Counted from the stretch's first letter, positions 9,702 through 19,100 are shown. The stretch: DNA of 64,000 nucleotides from Clostridium sp. CAG:417 (GCA_000432835.1 FR890370.1:23367-87366); one strand, 5' to 3'. Numbers and translations: made by a program. Notes: generated from the sequence alone by a model not told the origin.

Positions 9702-10990
9702 AAATTTCTTATTCTCTCAATACCTAGTCCTATAGTCAAGAATACTAAAATATGTAATATGTAAGCATATCTTGGAGATATTTCAATAAACATGTAAACA
9801 CAATAATAAATTCCAATAATAACTTTTAGTAAAAGTAACTCTTTATTAGTTTTCTTTCTTTCAGGAAAGAGACTAATAATAAATAATATCATAATAAAAT
9901 TAAGAAAAGCTTGATTAAATAACAAAATGAAATTATATAAATTAGAATTGATGTTATTTAAAAGCTGTATATCATAATTTGTTTGTGTCCAAAGTATTAC
10001 TTCTTTCTTTAAAAATAAAACTGGTAATTTGACATTTTCCTCTTTAATTCTTGTTTTTAGTAACTCTTTTTTATTATTAGAAGAAAAATATATCTTATCA
10101 TCATTTTCGTTATAAATACCATTATGTTCATAGTTAAGACCACAATAAAATTTCCATTCTGAAGCATTATTTTTGAGCGATGTATGAAGAGGTGAAATAA
10201 GAATTAGTCCATTAAAAGCTATCAATACAAGAGTATAAGATAGTACTAAAAGGATAGAGTTTATAATCTTTTTTTTAGCAATAAGATCTTCTAAAAAGAG
10301 ATTATAAATAATAATACTTAAAATAATAATTATTGATTCCGTCCTAAGTACATTAGCAACTGCTAAAATAATTCCAATTATTACTGAAAGCTTATAGCTA
10401 TTCTTTTTAGTAATCAATAAATAGATAGTTATTAATACGAGAAGGGAAGGAATATGTTGATTCGTTAAAACAGAGTTCAAATAGATAGGATATAAGAAAA
10501 ATAAGTATAACAAGGAAACACACCTTGCTGTCTTTTCACTAAATAACTTTTTACTTATCAAATAAATAAAGAGTACAATAAACGAGGTTACCAAAGAATT
10601 AACAATCTTTAAAAACAATACGCTATTAATAATCTTCAATAATGCTCCCTGATACAAGACATGGCCTAATTGATAACTAAATATTTTAAAATATGAACTT
10701 TTTAAGAATTCCAAATTATGAACAATCAAATCTCGACTTGCCTCATACATAGTTTTAAAATCATCAACTATATTAACTTTTAAATAAAAAACACTAATTA
10801 ATCTAATTATTAAGGCTAGTATAAAAATAAAGATAGCATAGTTTCTAATTTTCATTTTACGAACAATAAATAACAGGACTATAAATAAGGGAATAATAAT
10901 TAGAGTAGAAATTTTATTTGTAAAAAATAATAACAAAATAGCAAATAAAAAAAATAAAATATATTCACAAATCATAATAAACTTCTTCAT
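9680..10990 (-). CDS. GT39/ArnT-like integral membrane glycosyltransferase
   Basis: 436 residues from the ATG whose complement is 10988-10990, chosen because AGAAGGA lies about 10 bases upstream. About 10-11 hydrophobic segments are visible. The first long loop contains VNIVDDFKTMYEASRDLI, placed like the acidic Asp motif in the first periplasmic loop of GT-C fold enzymes (PMT_2/ArnT). Such enzymes transfer sugars from polyprenyl-phosphate to cell-surface acceptors outside the membrane. It is divergent from the GtrII-like gene and near an LCP ligase, which supports a surface glycopolymer role. Family-level call only. Confidence 0.6.
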   Translation of the reverse strand: MKKFIMICEYILFFLFAILLLFFTNKISTLIIIPLFIVLLFIVRKMKIRNYAIFIFILALIIRLISVFYLKVNIVDDFKTMYEASRDLIVHNLEFLKSSYFKIFSYQLGHVLYQGALLKIINSVLFLKIVNSLVTSFIVLFIYLISKKLFSEKTARCVSLLYLFFLYPIYLNSVLTNQHIPSLLVLITIYLLITKKNSYKLSVIIGIILAVANVLRTESIIIILSIIIYNLFLEDLIAKKKIINSILLVLSYTLVLIAFNGLILISPLHTSLKNNASEWKFYCGLNYEHNGIYNENDDKIYFSSNNKKELLKTRIKEENVKLPVLFLKKEVILWTQTNYDIQLLNNINSNLYNFILLFNQAFLNFIMILFIISLFPERKKTNKELLLLKVIIGIYYCVYMFIEISPRYAYILHILVFLTIGLGIERIRNLKKTTTR

Positions 10991-11079
10991 ATCAAAACAT
11001 CCTTCTTTATTTAAATATAACATACCTAACATTTCTTTTCAATTGCATTTATGTTATACTAAAAAAGGATGGTGATAAC

Positions 11080-12537
11080 ATGAAATCTCTTATAAATAAA
11101 AGAAATTTACTGATTATTTTAATCACTTTTATTTTTCTTTTTTTAACCCATTTACCGTTAATGACAAAAAATATTTTGAGTGCCGATATCCTTTTAAATA
11201 ATGTTTTTTATAATGGCTACTCCTGGGAAATATCTCTAGGAAGATTTGGACTATATGTAGTAGGACTATTAAAATGTTTTTTAACAATACCGCATATTGA
11301 TATTTTGATAAGTTACTTTATAATATCCATCAGTCTAGTAATATTATTTGACTTATTTTCCTTTAGAAAAAAAGAAGATATTATTTTGTACATTCTAATA
11401 ATTTGCTTAAATCCTATTACTTCAGCAACCCTACTTTTTGATTACTGTTCAATAGGCTACACCCTAGCTTTCCTTTGTAGTATTTTATCCATTTATGTAT
11501 ATTATAAAGAAGAAAATAAAATAAAAAAATATCTCTTTTCTTTAATTCTGATCGTAGTAGCACTTTCCATGTATCAAGCATATTTATCAGTAATAGTTAC
11601 AACATTTATAATATATAATATAAAGTTACTTCTTGAAAAAAAGGAAAACTTCAAACTATCTTTAAAATATATATTAACTCTATTAATGGGGGCCCTATTA
11701 TATTTTATCATAATGAAAATTTCTCTTTTAGTATTCCATGTTAATATGAGTAATTATAGTGGAGCAGATAAAATAGGATTACAAACATTACTATCTATTC
11801 CCAAGAAAATAGGCCTAAGCTATAAGCTGTTCTATGAATATTATTTCACAGACAAGATAGTAAAAAACATATATATAAAAAATAATATATTAAATATTTT
11901 TCTACTTATTTTATTAATTATTGGAGTTGTATTTCAAATTTTTAAGAACAATTTATCACCAAAGAAAAAAGTCTTAACCTTACTATTAGTTTTAGCATTA
12001 CCTATATTTTTAAATAGTATAATTTTTACAATAAATGATACAAAACTTCAGTTGTTAATGAGTGCATCATACCTTCTAATACCATTACTATTAATTACTA
12101 CCATGCCTGAAAATAAAATGAAATACTTAAGTATTATAGTAATTATCCTTCTTCTTAGAAATAACCTTATTCAAACCCAAGCAACATACTTATCTTTAGA
12201 AAATACTTTTAACAAATATAATACCGTAATCACTAGCGCCATTAAAGAAAATATCAACCATCAAAATTATAAATTTGCTCTTATAGGTAGTACAAAAAAT
12301 GAAACAGAAATTAACAAATTAAATTATGGCTTTATTAGCGATGATGCTATATTCTGGGAAGAGTATAACCTTAAAAAACTTGGCTTTGAAAGATTTTGTT
12401 ATGAATATTATGGATTAAATTTAACCTTTGTGAGTGAGGAAGATTACGACAAAATAAAGCAACGAGAAAATAAGAACCAAGAAATTATATATACATATGA
12501 TGATATTATTGTAATTGATTTGTCATACTTGCATTAG
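11080..12537 (+). CDS. GtrII-like membrane glucosyltransferase
   Basis: 485 residues with about 11-12 hydrophobic segments and a C-terminal extracytoplasmic domain of about 110 residues. The first external loop has GYSWEISLGRFGLYV and a later helix contains LSMYQAYLSVIVT, both hallmarks of the Glucos_trans_II (GtrII) family. Those enzymes decorate surface polysaccharides using lipid-linked sugar. GGATGGTGATAAC precedes ATG 11080 and TATACT at 11055-11060 is a likely -10. Divergent from the GT39-like gene across an 89-base gap. Acceptor unknown. Confidence 0.65.
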   Translation: MKSLINKRNLLIILITFIFLFLTHLPLMTKNILSADILLNNVFYNGYSWEISLGRFGLYVVGLLKCFLTIPHIDILISYFIISISLVILFDLFSFRKKEDIILYILIICLNPITSATLLFDYCSIGYTLAFLCSILSIYVYYKEENKIKKYLFSLILIVVALSMYQAYLSVIVTTFIIYNIKLLLEKKENFKLSLKYILTLLMGALLYFIIMKISLLVFHVNMSNYSGADKIGLQTLLSIPKKIGLSYKLFYEYYFTDKIVKNIYIKNNILNIFLLILLIIGVVFQIFKNNLSPKKKVLTLLLVLALPIFLNSIIFTINDTKLQLLMSASYLLIPLLLITTMPENKMKYLSIIVIILLLRNNLIQTQATYLSLENTFNKYNTVITSAIKENINHQNYKFALIGSTKNETEINKLNYGFISDDAIFWEEYNLKKLGFERFCYEYYGLNLTFVSEEDYDKIKQRENKNQEIIYTYDDIIVIDLSYLH

Positions 12538-12563
12538 AAAACATATTAAAGTATAATTATACT
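12529..12563 (+). promoter_or_regulatory. Promoter of the LCP gene with a palindromic -10 region
   Basis: TTGCAT (12529-12534) and TATAAT (12552-12557) are 17 bases apart. The -10 is inside a perfect 14-base palindrome AGTATAATTATACT (12550-12563), a possible operator. The -35 overlaps the end of the upstream gene. Confidence 0.55.
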
Positions 12564-12581
12564 ATTGTTAGGAGAATGATT

Positions 12582-13991
12582 ATGAAAAAAAGATTAATAA
12601 AAAATATATTAAGTTTAATAGTGTTAATAGTTATTTTATTTACAACATATGAAATTTTCAAATTAAATGTTTTACCAAATAAATATTTAATCTTATTTAT
12701 AGTAGGAGAGACCATACTTTATCTTTTAGGTCTACTTTTTTACAATCTTAAAAAGAAGGCTCTAATAGTTATCGGAATCATCTTATTTATAATAAGTATA
12801 ACTGGTAATGCTTTTGGTTATTATTTTCTAAATAAAACTAATACTTATATTGATAAAAGTTTAGGCACCAATACTTATAGTATAGAAACAAAATATTATG
12901 TTATAGCAAATAAAGATAGCACAGTAAACAATATTAAAGAATTAAAAGAAAGTGACACAATAGAATATTATAAATACAGTCGCTCTATAGAAAAAGCCTT
13001 AAAGAAATTAGGTAATTACAATTATGTTAGTAGTGATGCTGCTTCAAAATCAATGGAAAATGTAACAAATAACAATTCTTACTTCCTAATAGCGAGTGTT
13101 AACTATGATTATCTTATGGAATCAACTAATTTATACTCTAGAGATAATTACAAAATTATTGGTGAATTTAACGTAAAAGAAGAAATAAAAAAGAATAATA
13201 CGATAAAAAATGTTTATAACATTTATATTAATGGACTTGATTTTACAGGAATCATGCGTGATTACAATTTAATCGCAACAGTTAACTTAAATACTCATAA
13301 AATAGTTTTAACTTCTATTCCTAGAGATTATTACATTGATGTTCCTGCTTATAATATGAAGGACACCCTAATGTGTCTTGGCTCTCTAGACTCTGAAGTA
13401 AGCAAAGAAGCTTTAGAAAAACTATTTGATATAAAGATAGATTATACTGTAAACTTTAATACTACTAGTTTAGTAAATATAGTTGACGCCGTTAACGGAG
13501 TTGATTTCTGTTCCGACTATGACTTTACAACAACTCATGCTTTAGTAACTAATACTTATGATGATACTAAAGGAAAAAAACTTCATGTAAATAAAGGATG
13601 TAAAACATATAATGGTACCGAAATTTTGGCCATTGCAAGAGAAAGAAACGCCTTCCCAGGAAGAGATCGTTACCGTCAAAAAAACTGTCGCCAAATATTA
13701 ATTAATATAGCTCAAAAATTAGCCTCAGCTACAACCCTAACAAATTATACTGAAGTGTTAAATTCTTTTGATGGTCTATATACTACTGATATGAACGATA
13801 AGACAGTAAAATCATTAATTAAGTCTGCACTAGAAAACAAAAATTTTGAAGTTGTAGAACAAAGCGTTGATGGAACAGATGGTATTGGTATTGGACACTT
13901 AGGAACTCAAGAATCATGGATAATGAATCCTGATATGAATACTGTAAACGCTGCTACAACTGAAATAAAAAAAGTCCTATCAGGCAAATAA
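12582..13991 (+). CDS. LytR-CpsA-Psr (LCP) family cell-wall glycopolymer ligase
   Basis: 469 residues. ATG 12582 is preferred over 12576 because AGGAG (12570-12574) is 7 bases before it. Three N-terminal membrane helices (about 8-95) precede an extracytoplasmic region. The LCP domain (about 210-395) shows INGLDFTG, then VLTSIPRDYYIDVP with the phosphate-binding arginine, and ARERNAFPGRDRYRQKN with the arginines that bind polyprenyl pyrophosphate. LCP enzymes attach teichoic acids or capsule to peptidoglycan. The neighbouring GT39-like and GtrII-like genes fit a shared envelope polymer. Own promoter and terminator. Confidence 0.92.
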   Translation: MKKRLIKNILSLIVLIVILFTTYEIFKLNVLPNKYLILFIVGETILYLLGLLFYNLKKKALIVIGIILFIISITGNAFGYYFLNKTNTYIDKSLGTNTYSIETKYYVIANKDSTVNNIKELKESDTIEYYKYSRSIEKALKKLGNYNYVSSDAASKSMENVTNNNSYFLIASVNYDYLMESTNLYSRDNYKIIGEFNVKEEIKKNNTIKNVYNIYINGLDFTGIMRDYNLIATVNLNTHKIVLTSIPRDYYIDVPAYNMKDTLMCLGSLDSEVSKEALEKLFDIKIDYTVNFNTTSLVNIVDAVNGVDFCSDYDFTTTHALVTNTYDDTKGKKLHVNKGCKTYNGTEILAIARERNAFPGRDRYRQKNCRQILINIAQKLASATTLTNYTEVLNSFDGLYTTDMNDKTVKSLIKSALENKNFEVVEQSVDGTDGIGIGHLGTQESWIMNPDMNTVNAATTEIKKVLSGK

Positions 13992-13997
13992 AAAAAG

Positions 13998-14034
13998 AAA
14001 AGTCTATTTTCTACTAGGAAATAGACTTTTTTTT
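13998..14034 (+). terminator. Terminator of the LCP gene
   Basis: Arms 13998-14008 and 14019-14029 (AAAGTCTATTT / AAATAGACTTT) are exact complements and are followed by eight T. Confidence 0.85.
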
Positions 14035-14053
14035 ATAAAATGTCAAAGAAATA

Positions 14054-14084
14054 TTGACTTGGAGCAAACTCAAAGGTTTACAAT
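14054..14084 (+). promoter_or_regulatory. MerR-type promoter/operator with 19-bp spacer
   Basis: TTGACT (14054-14059) and TACAAT (14079-14084) are separated by 19 bases, the elongated spacer typical of MerR-activated promoters. The spacer region carries the dyad CTTGGAG-CAAA-CTCAAAG (14058-14075), 6 of 7 positions symmetrical. It lies directly upstream of the MerR gene at 14138. Confidence 0.75.
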
Positions 14085-14137
14085 ATAATTGTTCAAGATT
14101 ATTGAAAATAAGTTTCAAACAGAAAAGAGGTAGAAAA

Positions 14138-14509
14138 ATGACAATCAAAGAAATATCTGATATGTATGATTTATCACCAGACACCCTAAGATTTTATGAA
14201 AAAAAGGGTTTGATTGGTCCAATACAAAGAACAAAAAGTGGAATCAGAAACTATAGTGAACCAGATTTAAAAAGAATAGAGTTCATAAAGTGTATGAGAG
14301 GAGCTGATTTACCCATAGATGTACTAAAAAAATATGTTGATTTGTTTGAACAAGGAGATAAAACAATAAATGAAAGACGCTTGCTATTAGAAAATCAAAG
14401 AACAATACTTAAAGAAAAAATAAGTAAAATGCAGGATGCATATGATCACTTGAACAAAAAAATTGAATTATATTATTCAGGAAAACTAGACGAATATTTA
14501 AAAAAGTAA
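14138..14509 (+). CDS. MerR-family transcriptional regulator
   Basis: 123 residues. ATG 14138 follows AGAGG at a good distance; an upstream in-frame start would run through the operator. The N-terminal winged helix-turn-helix reads TIKEISDMYDLSPDTLRFYEKKGLI, followed by the RNY wing and the dimerisation coiled coil (residues about 75-115). No conserved metal-binding cysteines are visible in the C-terminal part, so it probably belongs to the AdhR/NmlR-like group that responds to aldehyde or other electrophile stress. It is likely to autoregulate and to control the flavodoxin gene 45 bases downstream. Confidence 0.9.
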   Translation: MTIKEISDMYDLSPDTLRFYEKKGLIGPIQRTKSGIRNYSEPDLKRIEFIKCMRGADLPIDVLKKYVDLFEQGDKTINERRLLLENQRTILKEKISKMQDAYDHLNKKIELYYSGKLDEYLKK

Positions 14510-14554
14510 AGTTTAGAATAATATTATAAAATTTATTTTGAAAGGAAGAATATC

Positions 14555-15079
14555 ATGAAAGAATTAGTTATTTATTTTTCTCATACAGGAGAAAATTATA
14601 TGAAGAATGGCATTGAAAATATTGAAAAAGGAAATACAGAAATAGTAGCTGAAAACATTTCTCATCTTACAGGAGCTGATTTATTTAAAGTTGAACCTCT
14701 AAAAGAATATCCTTATAACTATCATGAATGTTGTGATGTTGCCAAAGAAGAATTAGAAAATAACTCTCGTCCTGAAATTAAAAATAAACTAGAAAACATC
14801 AGTGATTACGATACTATTTATATTGGTGGCCCTGTTTGGTGGAGTCACTATCCTATGTGCATGTTTACATGCCTTGAAAATCTAGATTTTACTGGTAAGA
14901 CAATTTATCCTTTTGCAACCAATGCGGGTTGGCTTGGTAAAACATTTAAGGATATAGAAAAATTGTGTCCTAATTCTAAAATAGAAAAAGAAATGAATAT
15001 AGTTTTTGAAAGCTATAGTGATAAATTAAAAACAACAGAAAAAGAATTAAATGATTGGATAAACTCTATAGAAAAATAA
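14555..15079 (+). CDS. Flavodoxin-family protein
   Basis: 174 residues. The FMN phosphate loop is YFSHTGENYM near the N-terminus, longer than in classical flavodoxins, and IGGPVWWSHYP forms the second isoalloxazine loop, as in the Flavodoxin_4 group. Such proteins act as FMN-dependent reductases or electron carriers and are often paired with MerR regulators. AAAGGAAG precedes ATG 14555. It overlaps neither neighbour, and the transketolase fragment starts 8 bases after its stop, so one transcript is likely. Confidence 0.85.
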   Translation: MKELVIYFSHTGENYMKNGIENIEKGNTEIVAENISHLTGADLFKVEPLKEYPYNYHECCDVAKEELENNSRPEIKNKLENISDYDTIYIGGPVWWSHYPMCMFTCLENLDFTGKTIYPFATNAGWLGKTFKDIEKLCPNSKIEKEMNIVFESYSDKLKTTEKELNDWINSIEK

Positions 15080-15087
15080 GGAGAAAA

Positions 15088-16019
15088 ATGATTATGAGAA
15101 AAGATTTAGGAAAGAAAATGAATTTTTTGCCACTTCTAGATACCAATAGCAAGGCTGTAGTAGTCAACGCTGGAACACCTATGGTATTAGGATTTACTAA
15201 AGATGTACGTGATGAATATGTAAAAAGAGGTCAACTAGTTGATGTTGGTATCGCTGAAGAAAATGGTGTTGCAATGGCTAGTGGAATTGCTAAAAATGGA
15301 GGTACAGCTGTTTTTGAAACTCTAGCACCATTCTTTCAAAGAACTTATGATCAAATATCACATGATTTATGTCTAATGATAGTCCCGCAACAATGTTAGT
15401 ACTAAGTCCTGGCGCTTATGGAATGAACTCTGATACACATCTAGCTCTTTGTGATATTCAAATGTTTGCTCACATTCCAAAATTTATTTATTTAGCACCA
15501 TTCACTAAAAGTGAATACAAAAATATGTTAAAATTTGCTACTACTCAGAAAAACCATCCAGTAGGAATTAGAGTACCAGCCGAATTCTCTAAAATAGATA
15601 CTTGCGATAATACAGACTATACAATATATAACAAAAATAAGATTGTCCTAAATGGTAATACAGTAGCAATCTTTGCTATAGGAAAAATGATGGATATGAC
15701 CCTTGACATTGCCAAAAAGGTAAAACAAGAAAAAAATCTTGATATTACTGTCATCAACCCTTTATTTTTAACTGGATTAGATGAAACTCTATTAAATGAC
15801 TTAAAGAAAAATCACAAATTAGTAATCACTTTAGAAGATGGTGAACTAATGGGTGGCTATGGTCAAAATATTTCATCATTTTATGGCACTAGTGACATAC
15901 TAGTTAAAAACTTCGGTATTAGTAAAAAATTCCATACTGATTTCACAGCGGAAGACTTGTTAAAAGAAAACGGTATGTCGGTTGAAAATATATCTAACAT
16001 TATAGAAAATATGTTATAG
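15088..16019 (+). pseudogene. Transketolase C-terminal-half protein, frameshifted
   Basis: Two overlapping frames encode one protein of about 310 residues. The first ends at 15399 (after ...YDQISHDLCL) and the second resumes at NDSPATMLVLSPGAYG. Joining them needs one extra base at about 15372-15375 (tgtct-aatgat), so a single-base deletion has broken the gene, or the assembly is wrong there. The intact family is the pyrimidine-binding and C-terminal domains of transketolase/DXS, normally with a separate N-terminal partner, which is not seen in this window. AAGGAG (15078-15083) serves ATG 15088 or 15094. A strong terminator follows. Confidence 0.8.
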
Positions 16020-16025
16020 AAAGAT

Positions 16026-16050
16026 ACTAGTTTTAAAACTAGTTTTTTTT
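16026..16050 (+). terminator. Terminator after the transketolase fragment
   Basis: An 18-base perfect palindrome (16026-16043, ACTAGTTTT mirrored) runs into eight T. Confidence 0.7.
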
Positions 16051-16087
16051 CTCCAGAAATATTATAATATAATTGAAAGAGGATAAT

Positions 16088-16645
16088 ATGGAAACAAAAA
16101 GATGTAAATGGTGCAATGAAAAAAATAAAATATATATTAAATATCACGACAGCGAGTGGGGCATAAAAAATGAGGATGATGCTTACTTATTTGAAATGCT
16201 AATACTAGAATCCTTTCAGGCTGGCTTATCATGGGAATGCATTCTAAATAAAAGAGATAATTTTAGAAAAGCATATGATAATTTTGATCTAAATAAAGTA
16301 TTAAATTATGATGATAAAAAGATTAATGAATTGCGACGAAATAAAGGTATTATACGTAATAGTCTAAAAATAAAAGCAAGTATCAATAATGCTAAGATAT
16401 TTAAAAGTATTATTGATGAATATGGTAATTTTATTACTTATCTCTATAAATTTGCTCCCTCAGTTCCGATTTATGAAACCAACAAAAGCAATTCTTTACT
16501 ATCTGATGAAATCTCTAAAGACCTAAAGAAAAGGGGTATGAAGTTTGTAGGGACAACTATTATATATTCATATCTCCAAGCTATCGGTATTATTAATTCA
16601 CATGAAAAAAATTGTTTTATGTATAAGGAGGAAAAACATGTTTAA
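16088..16645 (+). CDS. tag: DNA-3-methyladenine glycosylase I
   Basis: 185 residues; removes 3-methyladenine from alkylated DNA. ATG 16088 with AGAGGA just upstream is preferred to the TTG at 16073. The zinc-snap residues of Tag are visible: C6 and H20 (RCKW...KYHDSEWG) and a C-terminal SHEKNC. The base-binding helix reads LESFQAGLSW and the helix-hairpin region KKRGMKFVGTTIIYSYLQAIG closely follows E. coli Tag. It overlaps the adenosine deaminase start by 8 bases, so the two are co-translated. Confidence 0.95.
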   Translation: METKRCKWCNEKNKIYIKYHDSEWGIKNEDDAYLFEMLILESFQAGLSWECILNKRDNFRKAYDNFDLNKVLNYDDKKINELRRNKGIIRNSLKIKASINNAKIFKSIIDEYGNFITYLYKFAPSVPIYETNKSNSLLSDEISKDLKKRGMKFVGTTIIYSYLQAIGIINSHEKNCFMYKEEKHV

Positions 16646-17618
16646 TTATAAAAAAATGCCAAAAGTCGAACTTCACCTTCATCTAGATGGATCCGTAAGA
16701 CCAGAAACAGCGGCTAAATTACTAGGAATAGATATTGCTGAAGCCCGAAAAAATATGATTGCTGATGACAAATGTTTAGATTTAAATGATTATTTAACCA
16801 AGTTTTTTATTCCTGGGAAGGTTATGCAAACAAAAAAGAATTTAGAATTAATCTCAGAGGAACTTGCAGCTGATTTGGAAGAAGACGGAGTAATTTATGC
16901 TGAAATTAGATTTGCACCTCTTAAACATGTTTTTAAAGGTTTAAGTTTAGATGAAGTTGTAGAAAGCGTTCTTAAAGGGTTAGCTAAAAAAAGTCTTAAA
17001 ACGAATCTTATTCTTTGTATGATGCGTGGTGATAAAGAAGAAGATAATATTAAAGTAGTAGATTTAGCTGAAAGATTTTTAAATAGAGGAGTAGTTGCTC
17101 TTGATTTAGCTGGAGCAGAATCTATTTATAAAACTATTGATTATAAAAATTTATTTGCATACGCTAAGGGTAAGAACATTCCTTTTACCATTCATGCTGG
17201 AGAAGCAGACGGAAAAGATAGTATGAAGGCAGCTATAGATTTTGGAGCCAAGAGATTGGGACACGGAGTAAATGCTATTTTTCACAAAGAACTATTAGAA
17301 GAAATTAGACAAAAAGATATACTATTAGAAATTTGTCCAACCAGCAATGTACAAACTAATGTCATAAAAGATATAAAATATCACCCAGTAAGAAAGTTGT
17401 ATGATGCAAATATATTAGTTTCTATAAATACCGATAACAACACAGTATCTAATGTCACATTAACAACAGAATATGAAAAACTAGCGCAAAAACTAAACTT
17501 TACTTACAAAGACTTTGTTAAAATGAATAAAGATGCTATAAGACATGCTTTTATAAGTGAAGATGAAAAAGAACAATTACTGCAAAAATATGATGAAAAA
17601 CTAAACCAATTAAGTTAA
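16638..17618 (+). CDS. add: Adenosine deaminase
   Basis: 326 residues; hydrolyses adenosine (and deoxyadenosine) to inosine and ammonia for purine salvage. ATG 16638 follows AAGGAGGAAAAAC. The metal-binding HLHLDG has H13 and H15. HAGEADG gives the third histidine and the proton-shuttle glutamate. RLGHGVN and VSINTDNNTVSNVTL complete the active site in the form usual for Firmicute adenosine deaminases. It overlaps the end of tag. Confidence 0.93.
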   Translation: MFNYKKMPKVELHLHLDGSVRPETAAKLLGIDIAEARKNMIADDKCLDLNDYLTKFFIPGKVMQTKKNLELISEELAADLEEDGVIYAEIRFAPLKHVFKGLSLDEVVESVLKGLAKKSLKTNLILCMMRGDKEEDNIKVVDLAERFLNRGVVALDLAGAESIYKTIDYKNLFAYAKGKNIPFTIHAGEADGKDSMKAAIDFGAKRLGHGVNAIFHKELLEEIRQKDILLEICPTSNVQTNVIKDIKYHPVRKLYDANILVSINTDNNTVSNVTLTTEYEKLAQKLNFTYKDFVKMNKDAIRHAFISEDEKEQLLQKYDEKLNQLS

Positions 17619-17712
17619 AGTTGTATTTTTTTCCGTTTTATGATATAATATGTCAGACAATTGAGGTGTAGCCATAAATATAAAATTAATTAAGAATGAA
17701 AAAGGAGTAAGC

Positions 17713-18312
17713 ATGAACTACGATTTAAAAATGGAAGAACAAATTAATAATATGGAAGGCAAGGTAAAAACTTTGCTCCTTCACGCATGTTGTGCTCCAT
17801 GTTCATCAGCATGCTTAGAACGTCTTGGCAATAATTTTAAAATATCTATTTTTTATTATAATCCTAATATAACTAGTAAAAGTGAATATGATAAAAGACT
17901 AGCAGAAGTTCAAAAATTTGCCGCACAGTTCAAGATAAAATATCCCATAGAAGTAATAGCGGGAGACTATGAAAAAGAAAAATTCTTGGAAATGGCTAAA
18001 GGCTTAGAAAATGAACCAGAGCGAGGTAAACGCTGTTATTTATGCTACAAATTACGCCTAGAAAAAACGGCTCAATATGCTTCTGAGCATCACTTTGACT
18101 TTTTCGCAACAACTCTAACTCTAAGTCCCTACAAAAACGCCATTTGGTTAAATGAAATAGGGGAGAGTCTTAATAAAGAAATATCTGCTACCTATTTATA
18201 TTCTGACTTTAAAAAGAAAAATGGCTATAAAAGAAGTATTGAACTTTCAAAGAAATATAACTTATATCGCCAAAATTACTGTGGCTGCATCTATTCAAAA
18301 ATCGGGAGGTAA
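17713..18312 (+). CDS. queH: Epoxyqueuosine reductase QueH
   Basis: 199 residues; reduces epoxyqueuosine to queuosine in tRNA, the non-cobalamin alternative to QueG. The family cysteines are all present: HACCAPC at 24-30, RCYLCYKLRL in the middle and YCGC near the C-terminus, which together hold the Fe-S cluster and an iron site. FATTLTLSPYKNA is also conserved. AAGGAG precedes ATG 17713, and TGATATAAT at 17641-17649 is an extended -10. The next gene starts 1 base after its stop, implying coupling. Confidence 0.93.
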   Translation: MNYDLKMEEQINNMEGKVKTLLLHACCAPCSSACLERLGNNFKISIFYYNPNITSKSEYDKRLAEVQKFAAQFKIKYPIEVIAGDYEKEKFLEMAKGLENEPERGKRCYLCYKLRLEKTAQYASEHHFDFFATTLTLSPYKNAIWLNEIGESLNKEISATYLYSDFKKKNGYKRSIELSKKYNLYRQNYCGCIYSKIGR

Positions 18313-18313
18313 T

Positions 18314-19081
18314 ATGCTTAACTACGTAAATGAAGAAGAACTAGAAAAAGAAGAGTATCCCTTCGAATATGGTGGGGAATCAAATCTATATCGCTTAAAA
18401 GGTAATCTAGAAGTGTATAAAAAATATATTTCTTTAAGTGATTCTATTGTCAGAAATAAAACAGAAAAATTACTTTACATAGATAAAAACAAAGATAAAA
18501 TACCTTCTGCCATAACACCTACTAAAATAATTGTTAATTCAAAATACTTATCTACAGGATACACAATGAAGTACTCAAAAAATTGCGATCTAGAAAATTT
18601 CATGATGTCAAATGAGCATTCTCATAATGAAAAACTTGACATGCTTAAAAAACTAAGAGAAATTCTCTTTACTTACGCAAGCAATGGTATCTTTTATTTT
18701 GATTGTAATATTACCAATTTTTTATGTAGCAAGGAAAGTAATCAAAGTAAAATAGATATTATTGATATAGACAATATAGAAATAGATAATGCTGATGCCA
18801 AAATTACTTCAGACTGTTATAATAATGATATGACAAGATATTTAAAAAATGGCGGCCAAAAAGGAAATGATATGTTGACATATGCCTTTAATCATTTAAC
18901 TAGAATGTGTTTTAATAGAGTTCCAGAACTTGAGTATAAAATTAATCCTTTATCAAGAACTTCATATTCAGCTTGCACATTAGGTACATTTTGTTATACC
19001 CTTGATCAAGCATCAGTAGACACTATAGCTGACCATGAATTTCTTCTAGATTATCTTACTGACATCACCAAAAAAATATGA
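18314..19081 (+). CDS. Protein-kinase-fold protein of unknown role
   Basis: 255 residues; ATG 18314 is chosen because GGGAGG lies just upstream. I do not recognise a named family, but the order of kinase-fold elements can be seen. There is a glycine-rich EYGGESNLYRL with a following EVYKKY lysine, a hinge-like STGYTMKY, a catalytic-loop-like FYFDCNITNFLC with D130 and N135, and a metal-binding IDIIDIDNIE with D151 and D153. The canonical HRD histidine is absent. It directly follows queH. A second, distinct kinase-fold gene lies at 57845. Enzyme activity and substrate are unknown. Confidence 0.5.
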   Translation: MLNYVNEEELEKEEYPFEYGGESNLYRLKGNLEVYKKYISLSDSIVRNKTEKLLYIDKNKDKIPSAITPTKIIVNSKYLSTGYTMKYSKNCDLENFMMSNEHSHNEKLDMLKKLREILFTYASNGIFYFDCNITNFLCSKESNQSKIDIIDIDNIEIDNADAKITSDCYNNDMTRYLKNGGQKGNDMLTYAFNHLTRMCFNRVPELEYKINPLSRTSYSACTLGTFCYTLDQASVDTIADHEFLLDYLTDITKKI

Positions 19082-19100
19082 GAGGATGTCTCATTTTTTT
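19078..19100 (+). terminator. Terminator after the kinase-fold gene
   Basis: ATGAGA (19078-19083) pairs TCTCAT (19089-19094) and is followed by seven T. The stop codon is in the stem. Confidence 0.6.
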
